A stretch of DNA of 64,000 nucleotides from Phocoena phocoena (taxonomy: Eukaryota > Chordata > Mammalia > Artiodactyla > Phocoenidae), in the NCBI RefSeq assembly GCF_963924675.1, contig NC_089219.1:146836288-146900287 (forward strand), given 5' to 3'. The position numbers and the translations under genes were made by a program. Numbering within the stretch: position 1 is the stretch's first letter; every line of letters starts with the position of its first letter. The notes under the pieces were generated by a model, which had not been told where the DNA came from, made no database searches, and saw only the letters and a list, made by a program, of their open reading frames with translations. Below are positions 23,901 to 34,696 of the stretch, piece after piece.

Positions 23901-24368
23901 TTAATAGCGATTATTTCTTGCTCATCTCCGTTAAGTTTTTTCCTTCCTGTTCTTAGGAAAAAAAATGATTGCTGCTCCCTTCTCAGGAGCATGGGGATGC
24001 TGTTTAATTTCATTTTGGGCTTATGTTTATTTTGGGATATGGGGCGGTGTCCAGAACACTATGGCAGAAATAACTATTCATTTCTCATTTATTCTTAGAG
24101 TTTTTTTCCTAGCCAGCAAACCAGCTTATTTTTCTTTAGAACCTGATTTTTTAAAAAGTTCTGGCTGCCATTCTGCATTTCAGGTGGGTCTCCCCATCTT
24201 TAACACAACCTCAGGCTACTTTCTGTCCTCTGTAGTCCTGCCGCCTCTCCTCCAGAAGACCGTCTCTGGTTACTCCCTCCCGGTTCTCAGCCCTTCATTG
24301 TCTCCATACTTTTAGGGCTGAAAGATCCTGCTTTGGGTTTACTTACTTGCACTTGGAGTCACACTGCT

Positions 24369-24553
24369 CTGGGCCTCTCACTGTTGTGGCCTCTCCCATT
24401 GCGGAGCACAGGCTCCGTACGCGCAGGCTCAGCGGCCGTGGCTCACGGGCCCAGCCGCTCCACGGCATGTGGGATCCTCCCGGACCGGGGCACGAACCCA
24501 TGTCCCCTGTATCGGCAGGCGGACTCTCAACCACTGCGCCACCAGGGAAGCCC
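24369..24553 (-). mobile_element. CHR-2-type SINE
   Basis: Antisense CHR-2 from 'gggcctctcactgttgtggc' to 'caccagggaagccc', with 'catgtgggatcctcccggac' and 'caaccactgcgccacc'. The last ~10 bp and the A-tail of the element are missing at the left. The ORFs here in three frames are SINE artefacts. Confidence 0.92.
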
Positions 24554-24720
24554 TCACGTGTATTTCTGACTGGCTCCTGTGAAACTCTAGGCTCCCAGAG
24601 GGCAGGACCTGTGGGTCTCCCTGCCCTTCCACTTCTCCTTTGTGCCTGGACACATACTGTTGGAATGTGGGGAAGAGCACAGGCTTTAGAACTGGCCAGT
24701 TCTTTAGAACTCCACTTTGT

Positions 24721-24743
24721 AAAAAAAAAAAAAAAAAAAAAAA
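24721..24743 (+). repeat. Poly(A) run of 23
   Basis: An uninterrupted run of 23 A adjoins the antisense L1 that follows. For that orientation a T-run would be expected. Confidence 0.9.
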
Positions 24744-25148
24744 TTTCTTTTAAATTGAAGTATGGTTGATTTACAATGTAACAGTCTCTGCTGTATAGCA
24801 AAGTGACTCAGTTATACACATATATACATTCTTTTTCTATTTTCTCTTCCATTATGGTTTATCACAGGATATTCAGTATAGTTCCCTGGGCTAAACATTA
24901 GGACCTTGTTGTTTATCCACTCTATATGTGATAGCTTGCATCTACCAACCCTAAACTCCCAGTCCATCCCCCTCCTTCCCCCTCTCCCCCCTTAGCAACC
25001 ACAAGTCTGTTCTCTGTGTCTGAATTTGTCTCTGTTTTGTAGATAGGTTCATTTGTGTCATATTTGAGATTCCACACATAAGTGATAGCATATGAGATTT
25101 GTCTTTCTCTTTCTGACTCACTTCACTTAGTATGATCATCTCTAGTTG
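24744..25148 (-). mobile_element. L1 3' end, antisense
   Basis: 'aaattgaagtatggttgatt', 'ctgctgtatagcaaagtgac', 'gttccctgggctaaacatta' and 'tgactcacttcacttagtat' are the antisense L1 3' UTR and ORF2 end. Near-identical 'tagaactcca' (24705-24714) and 'tagaactcta' (25151-25160) may be the target duplication. The frame at 24951-25139 is the ORF2 C-terminus. Confidence 0.85.
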
Positions 25149-25239
25149 CCTAGAACTCTACTCTTGATTAATGCTTTGAACCTTGGCCGTTTCCTCCGCT
25201 GAAAATGGAGATGCCAACCCCTCCCTGATCATATTTGCA

Positions 25240-25310
25240 GGCTGAAAAAATGAAATGATGCCATGTGCCTAGCACAGTGCTTCACACATGGGGTGTTCAA
25301 ACAATGGTAG
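25240..25310 (-). repeat. MIR 5'-end fragment
   Basis: 'gtgcctagcacagtgcttca' followed by 'cacatggggtgttcaa' is the antisense MIR terminal phrase. Confidence 0.5.
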
Positions 25311-25535
25311 TTCTCTCCCTGGCCGCACCCCACAACCCCATTCCCTCTCTTGTACTACATTTCTAGGACTCATCAAAGTATGATGCTTCTCAGTCATTTG
25401 TTAGTCCTTTGGGTATGCTCTACTTTACACAGATTTGAACTTGCATAAAATATCAGGTGCCTTGCAGTGTTTAATGTACAGGCCATTAAAATGTATATAT
25501 CTGGATGTGAGGTTCCCTAGATACAAAGCTTCTCT

Positions 25536-25555
25536 AAAAAAAAAAAAAAAAAAAA
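25536..25555 (+). repeat. Poly(A) run of 20
   Basis: Twenty A with no recognisable retroposon body immediately upstream. Confidence 0.9.
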
Positions 25556-25734
25556 TTGGCCTGACTGCAGAGCCAGTTAGGGGAAGCTCTTAAAGGAGGA
25601 GAAAGTCATTTGTGTGGTCGGGAAGCATCACTTTCCAATCCTGACTGGCAGGATTTTCACTGGGTGGGAAATGGTACCACATGGAGTGGTAGTGCCTCTC
25701 CCTGGAGGAGAGAAGGGACTAGAAACAGTCATGC

Positions 25735-25905
25735 GCTGAGCACCAAGATATGCCGATGCCATGCTGGGAACTCTACTCAACAACCTCATATATGGGCTTT
25801 ATTATTCCTGTTTTGCAGGTAAGAAAACTGAGGTTCAGAAACACAAAGTAACTTATCTGAGGTCACAGTGTAAGAGGTGGCTGAACCGGGTTTTGAACCC
25901 AGTTT
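25735..25905 (+). repeat. MIR SINE
   Basis: Sense MIR: 'gttttgcaggtaagaaaact', 'gaggttcagaaacacaaagt', 'gaggtcacagtgtaagaggt', 'ggttttgaacccagtt'. Confidence 0.85.
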
Positions 25906-26394
25906 TATCTGAGTTTCACTTTGTTGCTTCCCTTGCTGATTTATGTTGGAATGTTGGGTAGGGGAAAGTGTTCTCTTCAGTGTGTGTGTTGTTGGGGGCA
26001 GGGAAAAGAGTTAGAGAAGGGGGCTGTGGAAGGATTGCAGAGAGGGCGTGCTTTCCCTGGAAGCTTTGTCTGTTATTGTAAATGACAATTATGGTGACAA
26101 AAATATCTGACTGTGTGTTATGGGAAGATACTGGATTACTTGTTCGTAGCTGGGTTACTGCACTGGGCAGAAGCGTTTACAACAATAGTCTTAGATGTTA
26201 GGAAATTCTGACAGTGGGAAGCCAACTGGATGAGGGGTATTGTCTCTGACCTTTTGGATTCCCATGTCATTTGCAAAATCCTCTTTCTCTTTTCAAATGT
26301 AATTTTCATCCAAGTGGGAGCTATCCTGTGGAGATGTTGCTGTAGACAAGTCTTTTGTTTCTATGTCTATTGTCTCCTTTGAATTTCTCAATAC

Positions 26395-26530
26395 TCCATG
26401 GGACAGGTAGTATTCTGTTTTTTTTGGATAAGGAAATTGTGGAGTAGCTTGCCAAAGGTCACACAGCTAGTTAGAAGCAAAGCTGGGCTCAAGCCCGTGT
26501 CATCACTCCCAGCTCAGTGCTTTCCCTGCA
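26395..26530 (+). repeat. MIR SINE
   Basis: 'gataaggaaattgtggagta', 'gccaaaggtcacacagctag' and 'gggctcaagcccgtgt' form the sense MIR 3' half. Confidence 0.8.
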
Positions 26531-26841
26531 CTTCCAGATCACCATGGTAGCCGTTGGTGCTGGTAGCCATGGATCACAAGTTATGCCAGTAGACTGTGGC
26601 ACCTGGCTCCTTTGTGGGATGTCCTCAGAGCTTGATGAAAAGAGGTGAAGGTGGATGAAGAGTGGTTTACCTCTATTTTCAGCAAGGAACTTGACTAATC
26701 AAGTTTCACACCTCTTCAGCTGCTTTTTATCCAGCCTTTATTGTGGTTCTCAAATGCTAGGCTGACAGCTACAGACAGCTGGGGCAAAATCATACAGAGA
26801 AAATCATGTTCCTTTCCTTCTTTAAAATTGGTGAGGGGAGG

Positions 26842-27048
26842 GCTTCCCTGGTGGCGCAGTGGTTGAAAGTCTGCCTGCCGATGCAGGGGACACAGGTTCG
26901 TGCCCCGGTCCGGGAAAATCCCACATGCCGCGGAGCGGCTGGGCCCGTGAGCCATGGCCGCTGAGCCTGCGCATCTGGAGCCTGTGCTCCGCAACGGGAG
27001 AGGCCACAACAGTGAGAGGCCCGCGTACCGGGAAAAAAAGAAGAACAG
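26842..27048 (+). mobile_element. CHR-2-type SINE with exact target duplication
   Basis: Full-length sense CHR-2: 'gcttccctggtggcgcagtg', 'caggttcgtgccccggtccg', 'aggcccgcgtacc' and an A-rich tail. The 19-bp duplication 'taaaattggtgaggggagg' is exact at 26823-26841 and 27049-27067. The intact flank points to a comparatively recent insertion. Confidence 0.95.
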
Positions 27049-27189
27049 TAAAATTGGTGAGGGGAGGAAAGCCCACCAGGGAAATGTTTTCTAAAATATA
27101 CATGAATAAGTATGGTCCCTAAGAAGACATACATTAGATTTACTTGCCAATTCCCCAGAACCTCAGTCAATCGAGTCTGAGAACCTCTT

Positions 27190-27345
27190 TATTTGGTTAA
27201 CAAACATTTCTTGAATGTCTTCCGTGTGCCAGGCGTCATGAGTACTGAGGATGGAGCATTGAATGAGAGAGATGTAAGCCCTGCCCTCATGGTGCTTATG
27301 GTCTGCTGCGGGGGACCAGATCAGTAAATAAGAAATGCCTGTGAC
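27190..27345 (-). repeat. L2 LINE 3' end
   Basis: Antisense L2: 'ttaacaaacatttcttgaat', 'gtgtgccaggcgtcatgagt', 'ccctgccctcatggtgctta'. Confidence 0.75.
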
Positions 27346-27479
27346 GTGAGATGAGTCTCTACTAAGGAAAGGACAGGTTGTTATGGAAACATGTGCAGGG
27401 GCCCCTCACACAGTCAGGGGTCAAGGAGCGGGGACAGGGAGTATAGACCCCATTTATTTGGGAAGAGCTCTGGGCCCGG

Positions 27480-27612
27480 CCCTTCCCAAGATTTTTCTCA
27501 TTGCATCTTTTTTGCAGATGTCTCCCCAGTCAGACTTCAGCTGCCTGGGGTTGGGGGCTGTGTGGGCCATTGCCTGGTCCACAGTGGGCTCAGTAAATAT
27601 TGAATGAATGCG
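27480..27612 (+). repeat. L2 LINE 3' end
   Basis: 'ggtccacagtgggctcagta' and 'aatattgaatgaatgcg' match the sense L2 terminus. It sits close to, and in the opposite orientation from, the L2 at 27190-27345. Confidence 0.55.
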
Positions 27613-27889
27613 GTAAAGGAGTTAAAATAAGACATCATCCCTTCCTCGATTTGCTTGCGATCTAGTGAAATACTAATGCGAACAGGAGAGACCATGTGAA
27701 GCTGGGAAGCAGTGAATGTTCGTGGCATAAGTGGAGCCAGTTTGTGCTTTCAGACTTCTGGGAGACTGTGATCATTTCTATAAAGTGGTGGTAAGAGTGG
27801 CATTAAGGAGATTTTACTCAGCCAGTGAATAATGGGTAGGATTTGTGTGACGTACAGGTGGAGAGGCAAGCGTAGCACTAATAGTGATC

Positions 27890-28110
27890 TTAGTGAGCAT
27901 ATGCTACGTGTAGGACGCGTTATACATATTCTCCATTAGGTCTCCTGACACTGCTGTGTCACAGGTGTTATTATTCCAGTATTACAGGTGAGGGAACCGA
28001 GGCTCGAAGAGTTCAATTATCTTCCCCTGGGTCAACCTTATTATGACTGGTAGAGTCAGAATTGAAACCTAGATTTCTAATCCCAAGCTCACTGTCTGTC
28101 CGCCAGTCTG
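27890..28110 (+). repeat. MIR SINE
   Basis: 'cagtattacaggtgagggaa', 'ccgaggctcgaagagttcaa' and 'ggtagagtcagaattgaaac' form a sense MIR. Confidence 0.82.
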
Positions 28111-28729
28111 CACTGCCACCCATGACCATGGCCGTGGAGCAGAAGGCTGCAGGGAAAGCAGCACTTCCTGCCAAGTAGGACAGTGGCAAGAGAGGCGTGC
28201 TGATCTGAGCGGGGCTGAGCGCCCGCTGTGTGCCTCCTGGCTTGTCAGCCTCTTAGATTCCTTCCTGCAGGAGGCTGGTGCTTGGTCACCACCTCCGACA
28301 GTCCATCACATGCCAAGAGACAGGGATTGCAACAAGTAGCAGTAAGGCTAAGCTGCTGAAGTATTTGAACACCAGATCTCAATCTTTTAGTCTGTCATTT
28401 AGAAAAAACATCACTGGCTTGCAGATTTTATCTTTTTTACTTGGAGGATACCACCAGTGATTTCTGCATTCTATCACTCAGACTAAAGGTGCCGCAGCCA
28501 CGGTATTGGTCAGCTTGTCTCCATCAAAGACCGCCCCCTTTTCCTGGACAGCTCCCTTTTGAATTGATGCTACCAGAGAGGAGACTAGATAAGGAGGATG
28601 GTTTCTGAAAGCTAATCTTCACTGCCATCAAAACCTGTCAAGCTGCACGTGCAAAAGACATTAGGTCAGGAACATAATTTTAATTTCTGAAATCATTATG
28701 ACAGAGACAGTCCATGGGACCAAAAGAGA

Positions 28730-28860
28730 TAAGCATGGGTACGAATCCTTGGTTCCACAACTTAATAGTAAAGTGAGCAAGGTACTTAATTCCTCAGCCC
28801 GTTTCTTCATTTGTAAAATGGGGATGATGCGCTGGCGTAAATGAAAGTAAAGGGTCTTCC
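28730..28860 (-). repeat. MIR SINE
   Basis: 'gggtacgaatccttggttcc', 'gtgagcaaggtacttaattc', 'ttcttcatttgtaaaatggg'. Confidence 0.78.
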
Positions 28861-30059
28861 CTTTCAGAATGTTTCCGTCTGGTGCTCAGCCTGGAGCCAT
28901 AGATGGCAGGTTGGTTGATGGTGATGCCATTCTCCCAGCACCTTTAGTCTGCATGTTTTGCTTAACAGTTCAGCCAAGGACATTGGCTGGGGTTTTAGAG
29001 GAGGAGGAGGTGTTGTGTTCAAAGGCGGTAATGGAATTAGGGTAGCACAATGCTTTGCATACGGAAGAGCTTGACAATGGTTTGTTGGTGGAACTAGACA
29101 TCAAGACAGAAATCTTCTGGTGAGGATGCTGCAAAACGAGGAGCTGTCAGGGCTCACTCCATAAATCCTCACCTGATAGTGACTTTGCAAACTTGAAAAA
29201 TGTTTCCACTTTCACTTTTCCCCATTGTGGTCCTCTGTGCGTGTGTGAGAGAGAATAATTTTAGTTCTTGTCAGCTAGAGGTCTGGCTCTGAATCATAGC
29301 TACATGGTGATAAAAACCCACTGTCACCGCAAGAAAGCTTGGCAAGGAGAGAGGTCTTGGTAGGAAGAGCAAAATCAGAGCAGGAGGCTGAGAAAGAAAA
29401 TCAAATCTGTGAAAAACTGCCAGTGAGTTCTGTAGAACTGCAGTGCCCTGCTTGTAGCACTAACGCCTGTGCAGCAGGGTGACCCTTTGTTCCTCCTTAG
29501 GGATGGGAAGAAGGGCTGGGCTGGGCTGGAATGGGGGTGGCAAAGCTAGAACAGGGGAGGGAGTCCCTCTTCCTAAACATAACTGCAGAACTGAGGGCCA
29601 GGCCCCCTTCTCCGAGCTCCCCGGGTTAGGGATGAAGGAAAGAGAATGCACCCACTGGAGAAACAGCAGAAACTCTAAAGGGTCCCTGCAAAGCAAGGCA
29701 CAAATGCACAGCTTAACGGAGAACAGCAGGCTGACTGCAGCTCTGCAGAGACAGCACAAAGCAGGGGGAGCTCTCGGGCCACGGGATTACCTGTCAGGCC
29801 TGACCCTGCCACAAAGCAAGCGGAAAGGCAGGGAAGAAGCAGAAGCCACAGGTTCTCCTCTGGCAGTCTTTTTAATTCCATCCCTCCTAGGAAACTCAGG
29901 TGTTTAATTACACTGAGCTGAGCTCACAGGCAGACACTGGAGGCCTTGGCTGGAACCCAGCATCTTAACACATAGACGGGAGGAGGATTTCTGAGCACAC
30001 GGTGGAATGTGTGATCTGGGCCTTTGGTCTTTGCTTCTCTCCGTCCCTCCCTCCCTCCC
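28861..30059. other. Intronic sequence without recognised gene
   Basis: No coding family and no clear transposon recognised. The 142-codon ORF at 29479-29907 is opposed by antisense ORFs and shows no protein motif. A short CCCT repeat lies at about 30042-30061. Confidence 0.5.
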
Positions 30060-30120
30060 TTTCACAAATATTTATTAACCCCCTACTGTGTGCCAACCAC
30101 TTAGAAATGGTGAAGACATA
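30060..30120 (-). repeat. L2 LINE end fragment
   Basis: 'cacaaatatttattaacccc' followed by 'ctactgtgtgccaacc' is the antisense L2 terminus. Confidence 0.6.
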
Positions 30121-30659
30121 TGGATAATCAGCCATCCTTTTTCTGTGATAATTAACCAGATCTCCAGTTATCTCGTGGGTACTTACAGAATTTTGGAATT
30201 GAGAAGGACCTCAGGTGTCATCAATTGAGGTCATCTACCGGTTAGATTCTTGAATCTCTTGCCGGAAGTTTGAATGCCCCCAGGATGGGGCCATTCCACT
30301 TCCAGATAAGCTCAAGGGTGAGAATTTCCCTCTTATATAAAGCTAAAATTCCCTCCCTGTGGATTTCACCCCTTGTACTTGGCTCTTTGCTCCTGGGACT
30401 TTGTGGGAGAAATCTAGCTTTTGTTTTACACAACAGTGCTTCAAACATTGGAGAACTATTATGTCTGCTTTGAGGCTTCACTTCTTCAAGACAGATAAAA
30501 CCAACTTCTTCTCTGTGGTTGTGAGAACTTTCTCCATCTAGATAATAATGATTTTTTGTGTCTCTCGTATGAGGACACAAACTCGGTTGTCTGCCTATAG
30601 TTTGACTAGAGCAGAACTGAGCGGGACCATTGCTTTCCTCATGTGAAACCACATTTATA

Positions 30660-30830
30660 GATTGAAAGAGCATCAGAACTAGAAGGGGTCTTAGAGACCA
30701 TGTGTTCTAACAGCGTCATCATGCAGCTGAAAAGGTGAGGCCCAGAGAGAGGAGGTGACTCAACGAGTTAGTGGCAGAGCAAGAAAAGGACTTAAGTCTC
30801 CAAAACCCCCAATCCTCCAAGGTTTGAGCA
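30660..30830 (+). repeat. MIR-related SINE
   Basis: 'actagaaggggtcttagaga', 'agctgaaaaggtgaggccca', 'gagagaggaggtgactcaac'. Confidence 0.6.
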
Positions 30831-30944
30831 CTTTGCATCACGCCTCACCGCATCTCAACATCTCTTTAGCCTGCTCTTATTTCAAATCTGTATTTTTGAC
30901 TACTACATGATACTGTTAATTAAAATTCACTGGCACCAGCTAGA

Positions 30945-31120
30945 AATCCTAAGTTATTCCATAGGTTCTACTGTGAACTACGTTTCTACCATCTTCTGCT
31001 TTTCTAGTTGGCGTTTTGGGGCCAAGTCCATGACCTGATATTTATCCAAGTATGTCTCCCCATTTTCCTTGGCTACACAAATCTGGGGATATAGTCATGG
31101 GACAGCGTCGCTGTAGTAGG
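30945..31120 (+). repeat. Diverged local repeat, copy A
   Basis: 'gtttctaccatcttctgctt', 'gttggcgttttggggccaag' plus 'tccatgac', then 'ctggggatatag' recur in the same order about 750 bp downstream (copy B) at roughly three-quarters identity over the best 58 bp. The family is not recognised. Confidence 0.5.
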
Positions 31121-31616
31121 AACAAAACAACAATTTCTTTTTCTATCCCTTTTCAGCAAGGTCATTAGAACCTAGCTCATGGTTTAAGAGGTATGAATGA
31201 TGTCTCATGATCACTCAGGAGTGACTGTAGACGCCTTCTGCTTCCACCTGGTACGTGGTATCCATTTTCCTTCCTTGCTCCCTCCTGTCACTTACGACAT
31301 GGTTCCCCAGTTACGACCTCCACCCTGCTGAGCTGTGGATCTTTTTCTCTGCCAAAGCGCAGATGTTACTCATTCCATGTCACCAGCAGTGACACGCAGG
31401 AGCTCTGGGTTTTGCTCCGGTGCGGGTGAAATGCCCTCCTCCCACCTGTGCTAAACTCTGGCACCAAGACAGAACAGGATCACATTTATGTTGCCAGTGA
31501 TAGAACACTTTCATTTGTCTTGCTTTAAAAATTTTTTTCTTTTAATTCCGGTTTCTTTTCTTAAACCCTGACTTGGATGCTCTTAGTTTGGGATAGAAGA
31601 CACCGTGTATGCTGTC

Positions 31617-31637
31617 CTCTCTCTCTCTCTCTCTCTC
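31617..31637 (+). repeat. (CT)n microsatellite, about 10 units
   Basis: An uninterrupted CT dinucleotide run of about 21 bp. Confidence 0.95.
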
Positions 31638-31689
31638 CTGCTTTCTCGCAGAATCTCACCTTATCCCAAGTTCCTAGACAATCTTGTGC

Positions 31690-31830
31690 TTGGCAAGCAT
31701 CTGTGTATGGAGAAACCACATTTCTACCATTCTTTGCTTTTACAATTGGCTTTTTGGACCCAACTCCATGACTACCAGTAGGGTGAACCCTTCCCCACTG
31801 GGGTACAACTTCTTGACGCTATAGGAGGGC
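31690..31830 (+). repeat. Diverged local repeat, copy B
   Basis: 'atttctaccattctttgctt', 'attggctttttggacccaac' plus 'tccatgac', then 'ctggggtacaac' match copy A in the same order and orientation. Confidence 0.5.
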
Positions 31831-31974
31831 CTTTGTTCCCTGACTACTTGGAGGTCTCAACCCTGGAAAGCACCGTTAGTTCCCCACACCACTCGCATCT
31901 GAGTGGCTCCTGGAGCCTCGCATGTAAATTCCAGCCTTTATGCCCCCGTGTGCTTGGATGCCGCTTTGACCAAA

Positions 31975-32170
31975 TTACAATTTTAGATTTATTTTTGATT
32001 ATTTGATTGTCAGATATATGATTCGCAAATGTATTCTTTCATTCTGTGGATTGCCCTTCCATCTTCTTGACGGTGTCCTTTGCACAAAGTTTTTAATTTC
32101 ATGAAGTCCAGGTTTTCTGATTTTTTCTTTTGCTGCTTGCGCTTTTCCCATGTTTAAGGATGGTGATCTT
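31975..32170 (-). repeat. Old L1 ORF2 fragment
   Basis: 'gtcagatatatgattcgcaa', 'ttcattctgtggattgccct', 'gacggtgtcctttgcacaaa' and 'ttttgctgcttgcgctttt' are the antisense of a conserved L1 ORF2 stretch. The same part appears in the younger L1 at about 16070-16170. Confidence 0.8.
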
Positions 32171-33174
32171 TAATCTACCCGTTACTTGTAGATTATAGTT
32201 ATTATGGTTATTACCTCCTTTGCCTCAAGTCATCCATGAATTTGATCGACATGTCATCAGTTTGAGGGTGTTCTGAGCCACTTAATTATTCCTTCACGTT
32301 CTATTGTGTAATAGCAGTACATACTCTGGTGACACTCCCGCCTCCGACTACTTCTGAAACTTACAGGGAAGCTTCCTAAATCTCTCAGAGAATCAGAGTG
32401 AATGTGCCAAAAGTGCTGAATTGATAGCAAGACGCAGCTCATAAATTCACAACTTTATTATGGATAGGATACTTGGAAACACTGCTTTGTGAATTTCACC
32501 CACTGAATGTCTCTTTTTCCCATTGGTAAAAGGAGACATGGGAAATGGCTCTGAAACTATCTTAATTTTTCTGGGATACTGCTGCAAGCTGGAACCGAGA
32601 TGGTCACTGGGTGGAACGGCAATCAGCATTGCTCTCCAGGGGAGGCTCCGGAGCGTTACCTGAGTCTGGGAGGGGGCACGTGGTGTTGAACAGGGCTGTC
32701 TGACCCAGCAGCATCTTGTCATCGGGTCCCCTGGCACCAGGTCTGCCACGATGCTCTGGCAGCCAAAGCTGGCAGCTGCTCTCCCCGCCCCGTATTCAAT
32801 CACAGACCCGCTTCTCACAGTCGGCTTGGCCCTGGAGACTTGGCCGTTTCTAATCCCCAGGCTTAGAAGCTGAGCAGGAGGCCTGGGGCAGGGAGGGGAC
32901 TAGCATGAGGTCACATGCTGACCTTTCCACAGCCGGCCCAGCTGGAAATAGCACCTGGGAGGGACTCCTGTCTCCGGGAGCTCAGACCTGACTGTGCCTC
33001 TCTCGCCCGCATTGCCCCTTTAGCCAGCTGCACCCCGGGACCCTGAAACCAGCTGAGACAGAGAGAGGTTGAGAGGAGTGTGGAGGTGAGGCTTGATTTG
33101 AGGGAAGTAGATGCTTACACTGGAGTTAGTGGGTTTGATTCGGGGAGAATGAAAATAGGAATTCTAGTTCCCCA
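32171..33174. other. Intronic sequence without recognised gene
   Basis: Mostly single-copy by eye. The 123-codon frame on the complement at 32447-32818 carries no recognisable domain. Confidence 0.5.
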
Positions 33175-33330
33175 CACTGATACACTGCTTTGCAGTAGAC
33201 AGAGTGTATTGTATACATTATGCCACTTAATCCTCGTAGTAACACAGTTGAGAAAGTGAGGCTCGGAGTGGCTTACCGACTTTCTCCCATGACACAGCTA
33301 CTGAGTGGAAGAACCAGAGCTTACATCGAA
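33175..33330 (+). repeat. MIR SINE
   Basis: 'catgacacagctactgagtg', 'gttgagaaagtgaggctcgg' and 'ttatgccacttaatcctcgt' form a sense MIR. Confidence 0.8.
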
Positions 33331-33744
33331 ATGTTCCGAGGTGTCCCCTGGGCACCCCACAGCTGCCCCTTTGGGAACCCCACTGAGACCAAGGAGCGGC
33401 TGGGCCAGTTCCACCTTGTTCTTTTTTCACTGAGATGAAAGTCGTGAGCCTCACAAAGAGCTCTCTTGCTCGAAACTCTCAGTGTGAACTGTTTATTATT
33501 AGCAGTAGTCTGAGTTCACTGGCCTCAGGGCCACATGTCAGGAACTGAAGACCGATTGACTGTAGAGGAGGACCAGTGCTCTGCTTTGGGGAGGGGTCTG
33601 TGTTGGCTACTTGCACCATGGTCAATATAAGGGAGGGCAATTGACCACAAGCCTCTAGTGCTCTGTGTCTGGAAGCTCCGTACCGGGATGTCTTGCTTTT
33701 CTATGTTTGGAACAGTCAGGATAATGACATTGCTGACGATGATA

Positions 33745-33965
33745 TTAAGAGCTGTTCAGCTTTACTGAACACTTACTATAGACCAGTGTTTCTTAACTCC
33801 TAATGACTCATTTAAACCTCACAATGCTATGAGATGGGACTATTACCATCATTCCCATTTTACAGATATGAAAATAGAGGCACAGAAAGGTGGTAAGTCA
33901 TTTGCCTCAAATCAGCTGGGAAGTGGAGGAGCTGGGATTCACAGACTCCAGCTGCAGGTGCTCAG
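33745..33965 (+). repeat. MIR SINE
   Basis: 'ctgaacacttactatagacc', 'actcatttaaacctcacaat', 'cccattttacagatatgaaa', 'tagaggcacagaaaggtgg'. Nearly full length. Confidence 0.88.
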
Positions 33966-34169
33966 ACCTACCCTGTGCCAGATCCTGGCGGTACAGGCAG
34001 CTTTCAGGGTGTGGCTCTTTCTTCCCTCTGTGCTGACTCTTTGCCCCTGCTTCTGCCTCTCTAAGGGGCTGAAGGTGTGGGGAATCGTGAGGGAGGGCAA
34101 AGTGACGGAGACCCTCTGATGAAAATAGGCAATAGAGATGTTCTTCTCTTCTCCTTGCGTTGCCTTAGC

Positions 34170-34370
34170 TGCTCACTCTCCGTGTGGCTCTGGGAAGTTC
34201 CCAAAGCCAAGGGTTATCTTCTGAGCTTCAGTTTCCTCATCTGCAAAATGGAGATGATAATGTCTACTTGGCAGGGTGGTGGTGAGGTGTAGATGTAATG
34301 TCTGTGAAATCCCTGAGAGGGGGCTTGACACAGAGTCAGTACCAAATAAATAGGGCTGGAGTTATTAATC
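34170..34370 (-). repeat. MIR SINE
   Basis: 'gcttcagtttcctcatctgc', 'aaaatggagatgataatgtc', 'gacacagagtcagtaccaaa'. Confidence 0.82.
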
Positions 34371-34484
34371 ACTGTTATTATTCCTCTTCCTCCTCCTCTG
34401 TGTCCCCAACCCAGGTAGAGATGTGGGTATTGCCTAGTGAGCAAAAAGTTGTCTGACCCCAGGTCACTTTCAAAAAGGGTACAG

Positions 34485-34689
34485 GGCTTCCCTGGTGGCG
34501 CAGTGGTTGAGAGTCCGCCTGCCGATGCAGGGGACACGGGTTCGTGTCCCGGTCTGGGAAGATCCCACATGCCGCGGAGCGGCTGGGCCCGTGAGCCATG
34601 GCCACTGAGCCTGTGCATCTGGAGGCTGTGCTCCTCAACGGGAGAGGCCACAACAGTGAGAGGCCCGCGTACCGCAAAAAAAAAAAAAA
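34485..34689 (+). mobile_element. CHR-2-type SINE
   Basis: Full-length sense CHR-2 from 'ggcttccctggtggcgcagt' through 'cacgggttcgtgtcccggtc' to 'aggcccgcgtaccgc' and a poly(A) tail. The flanks share 'ggtacag' (34478-34484 and 34690-34696); the A-tail makes the exact duplication length ambiguous. Confidence 0.93.
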
Positions 34690-34696
34690 GGTACAG

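Noticed and set aside
25536..25555. Poly(A) run as the tail of a processed pseudogene
   Set aside because: No gene-like or retroposon body was recognised upstream and no flanking duplication was found.
29479..29907. 142-codon + strand frame
   Set aside because: No recognisable domain and opposed by antisense frames of similar length; consistent with GC-rich intron.
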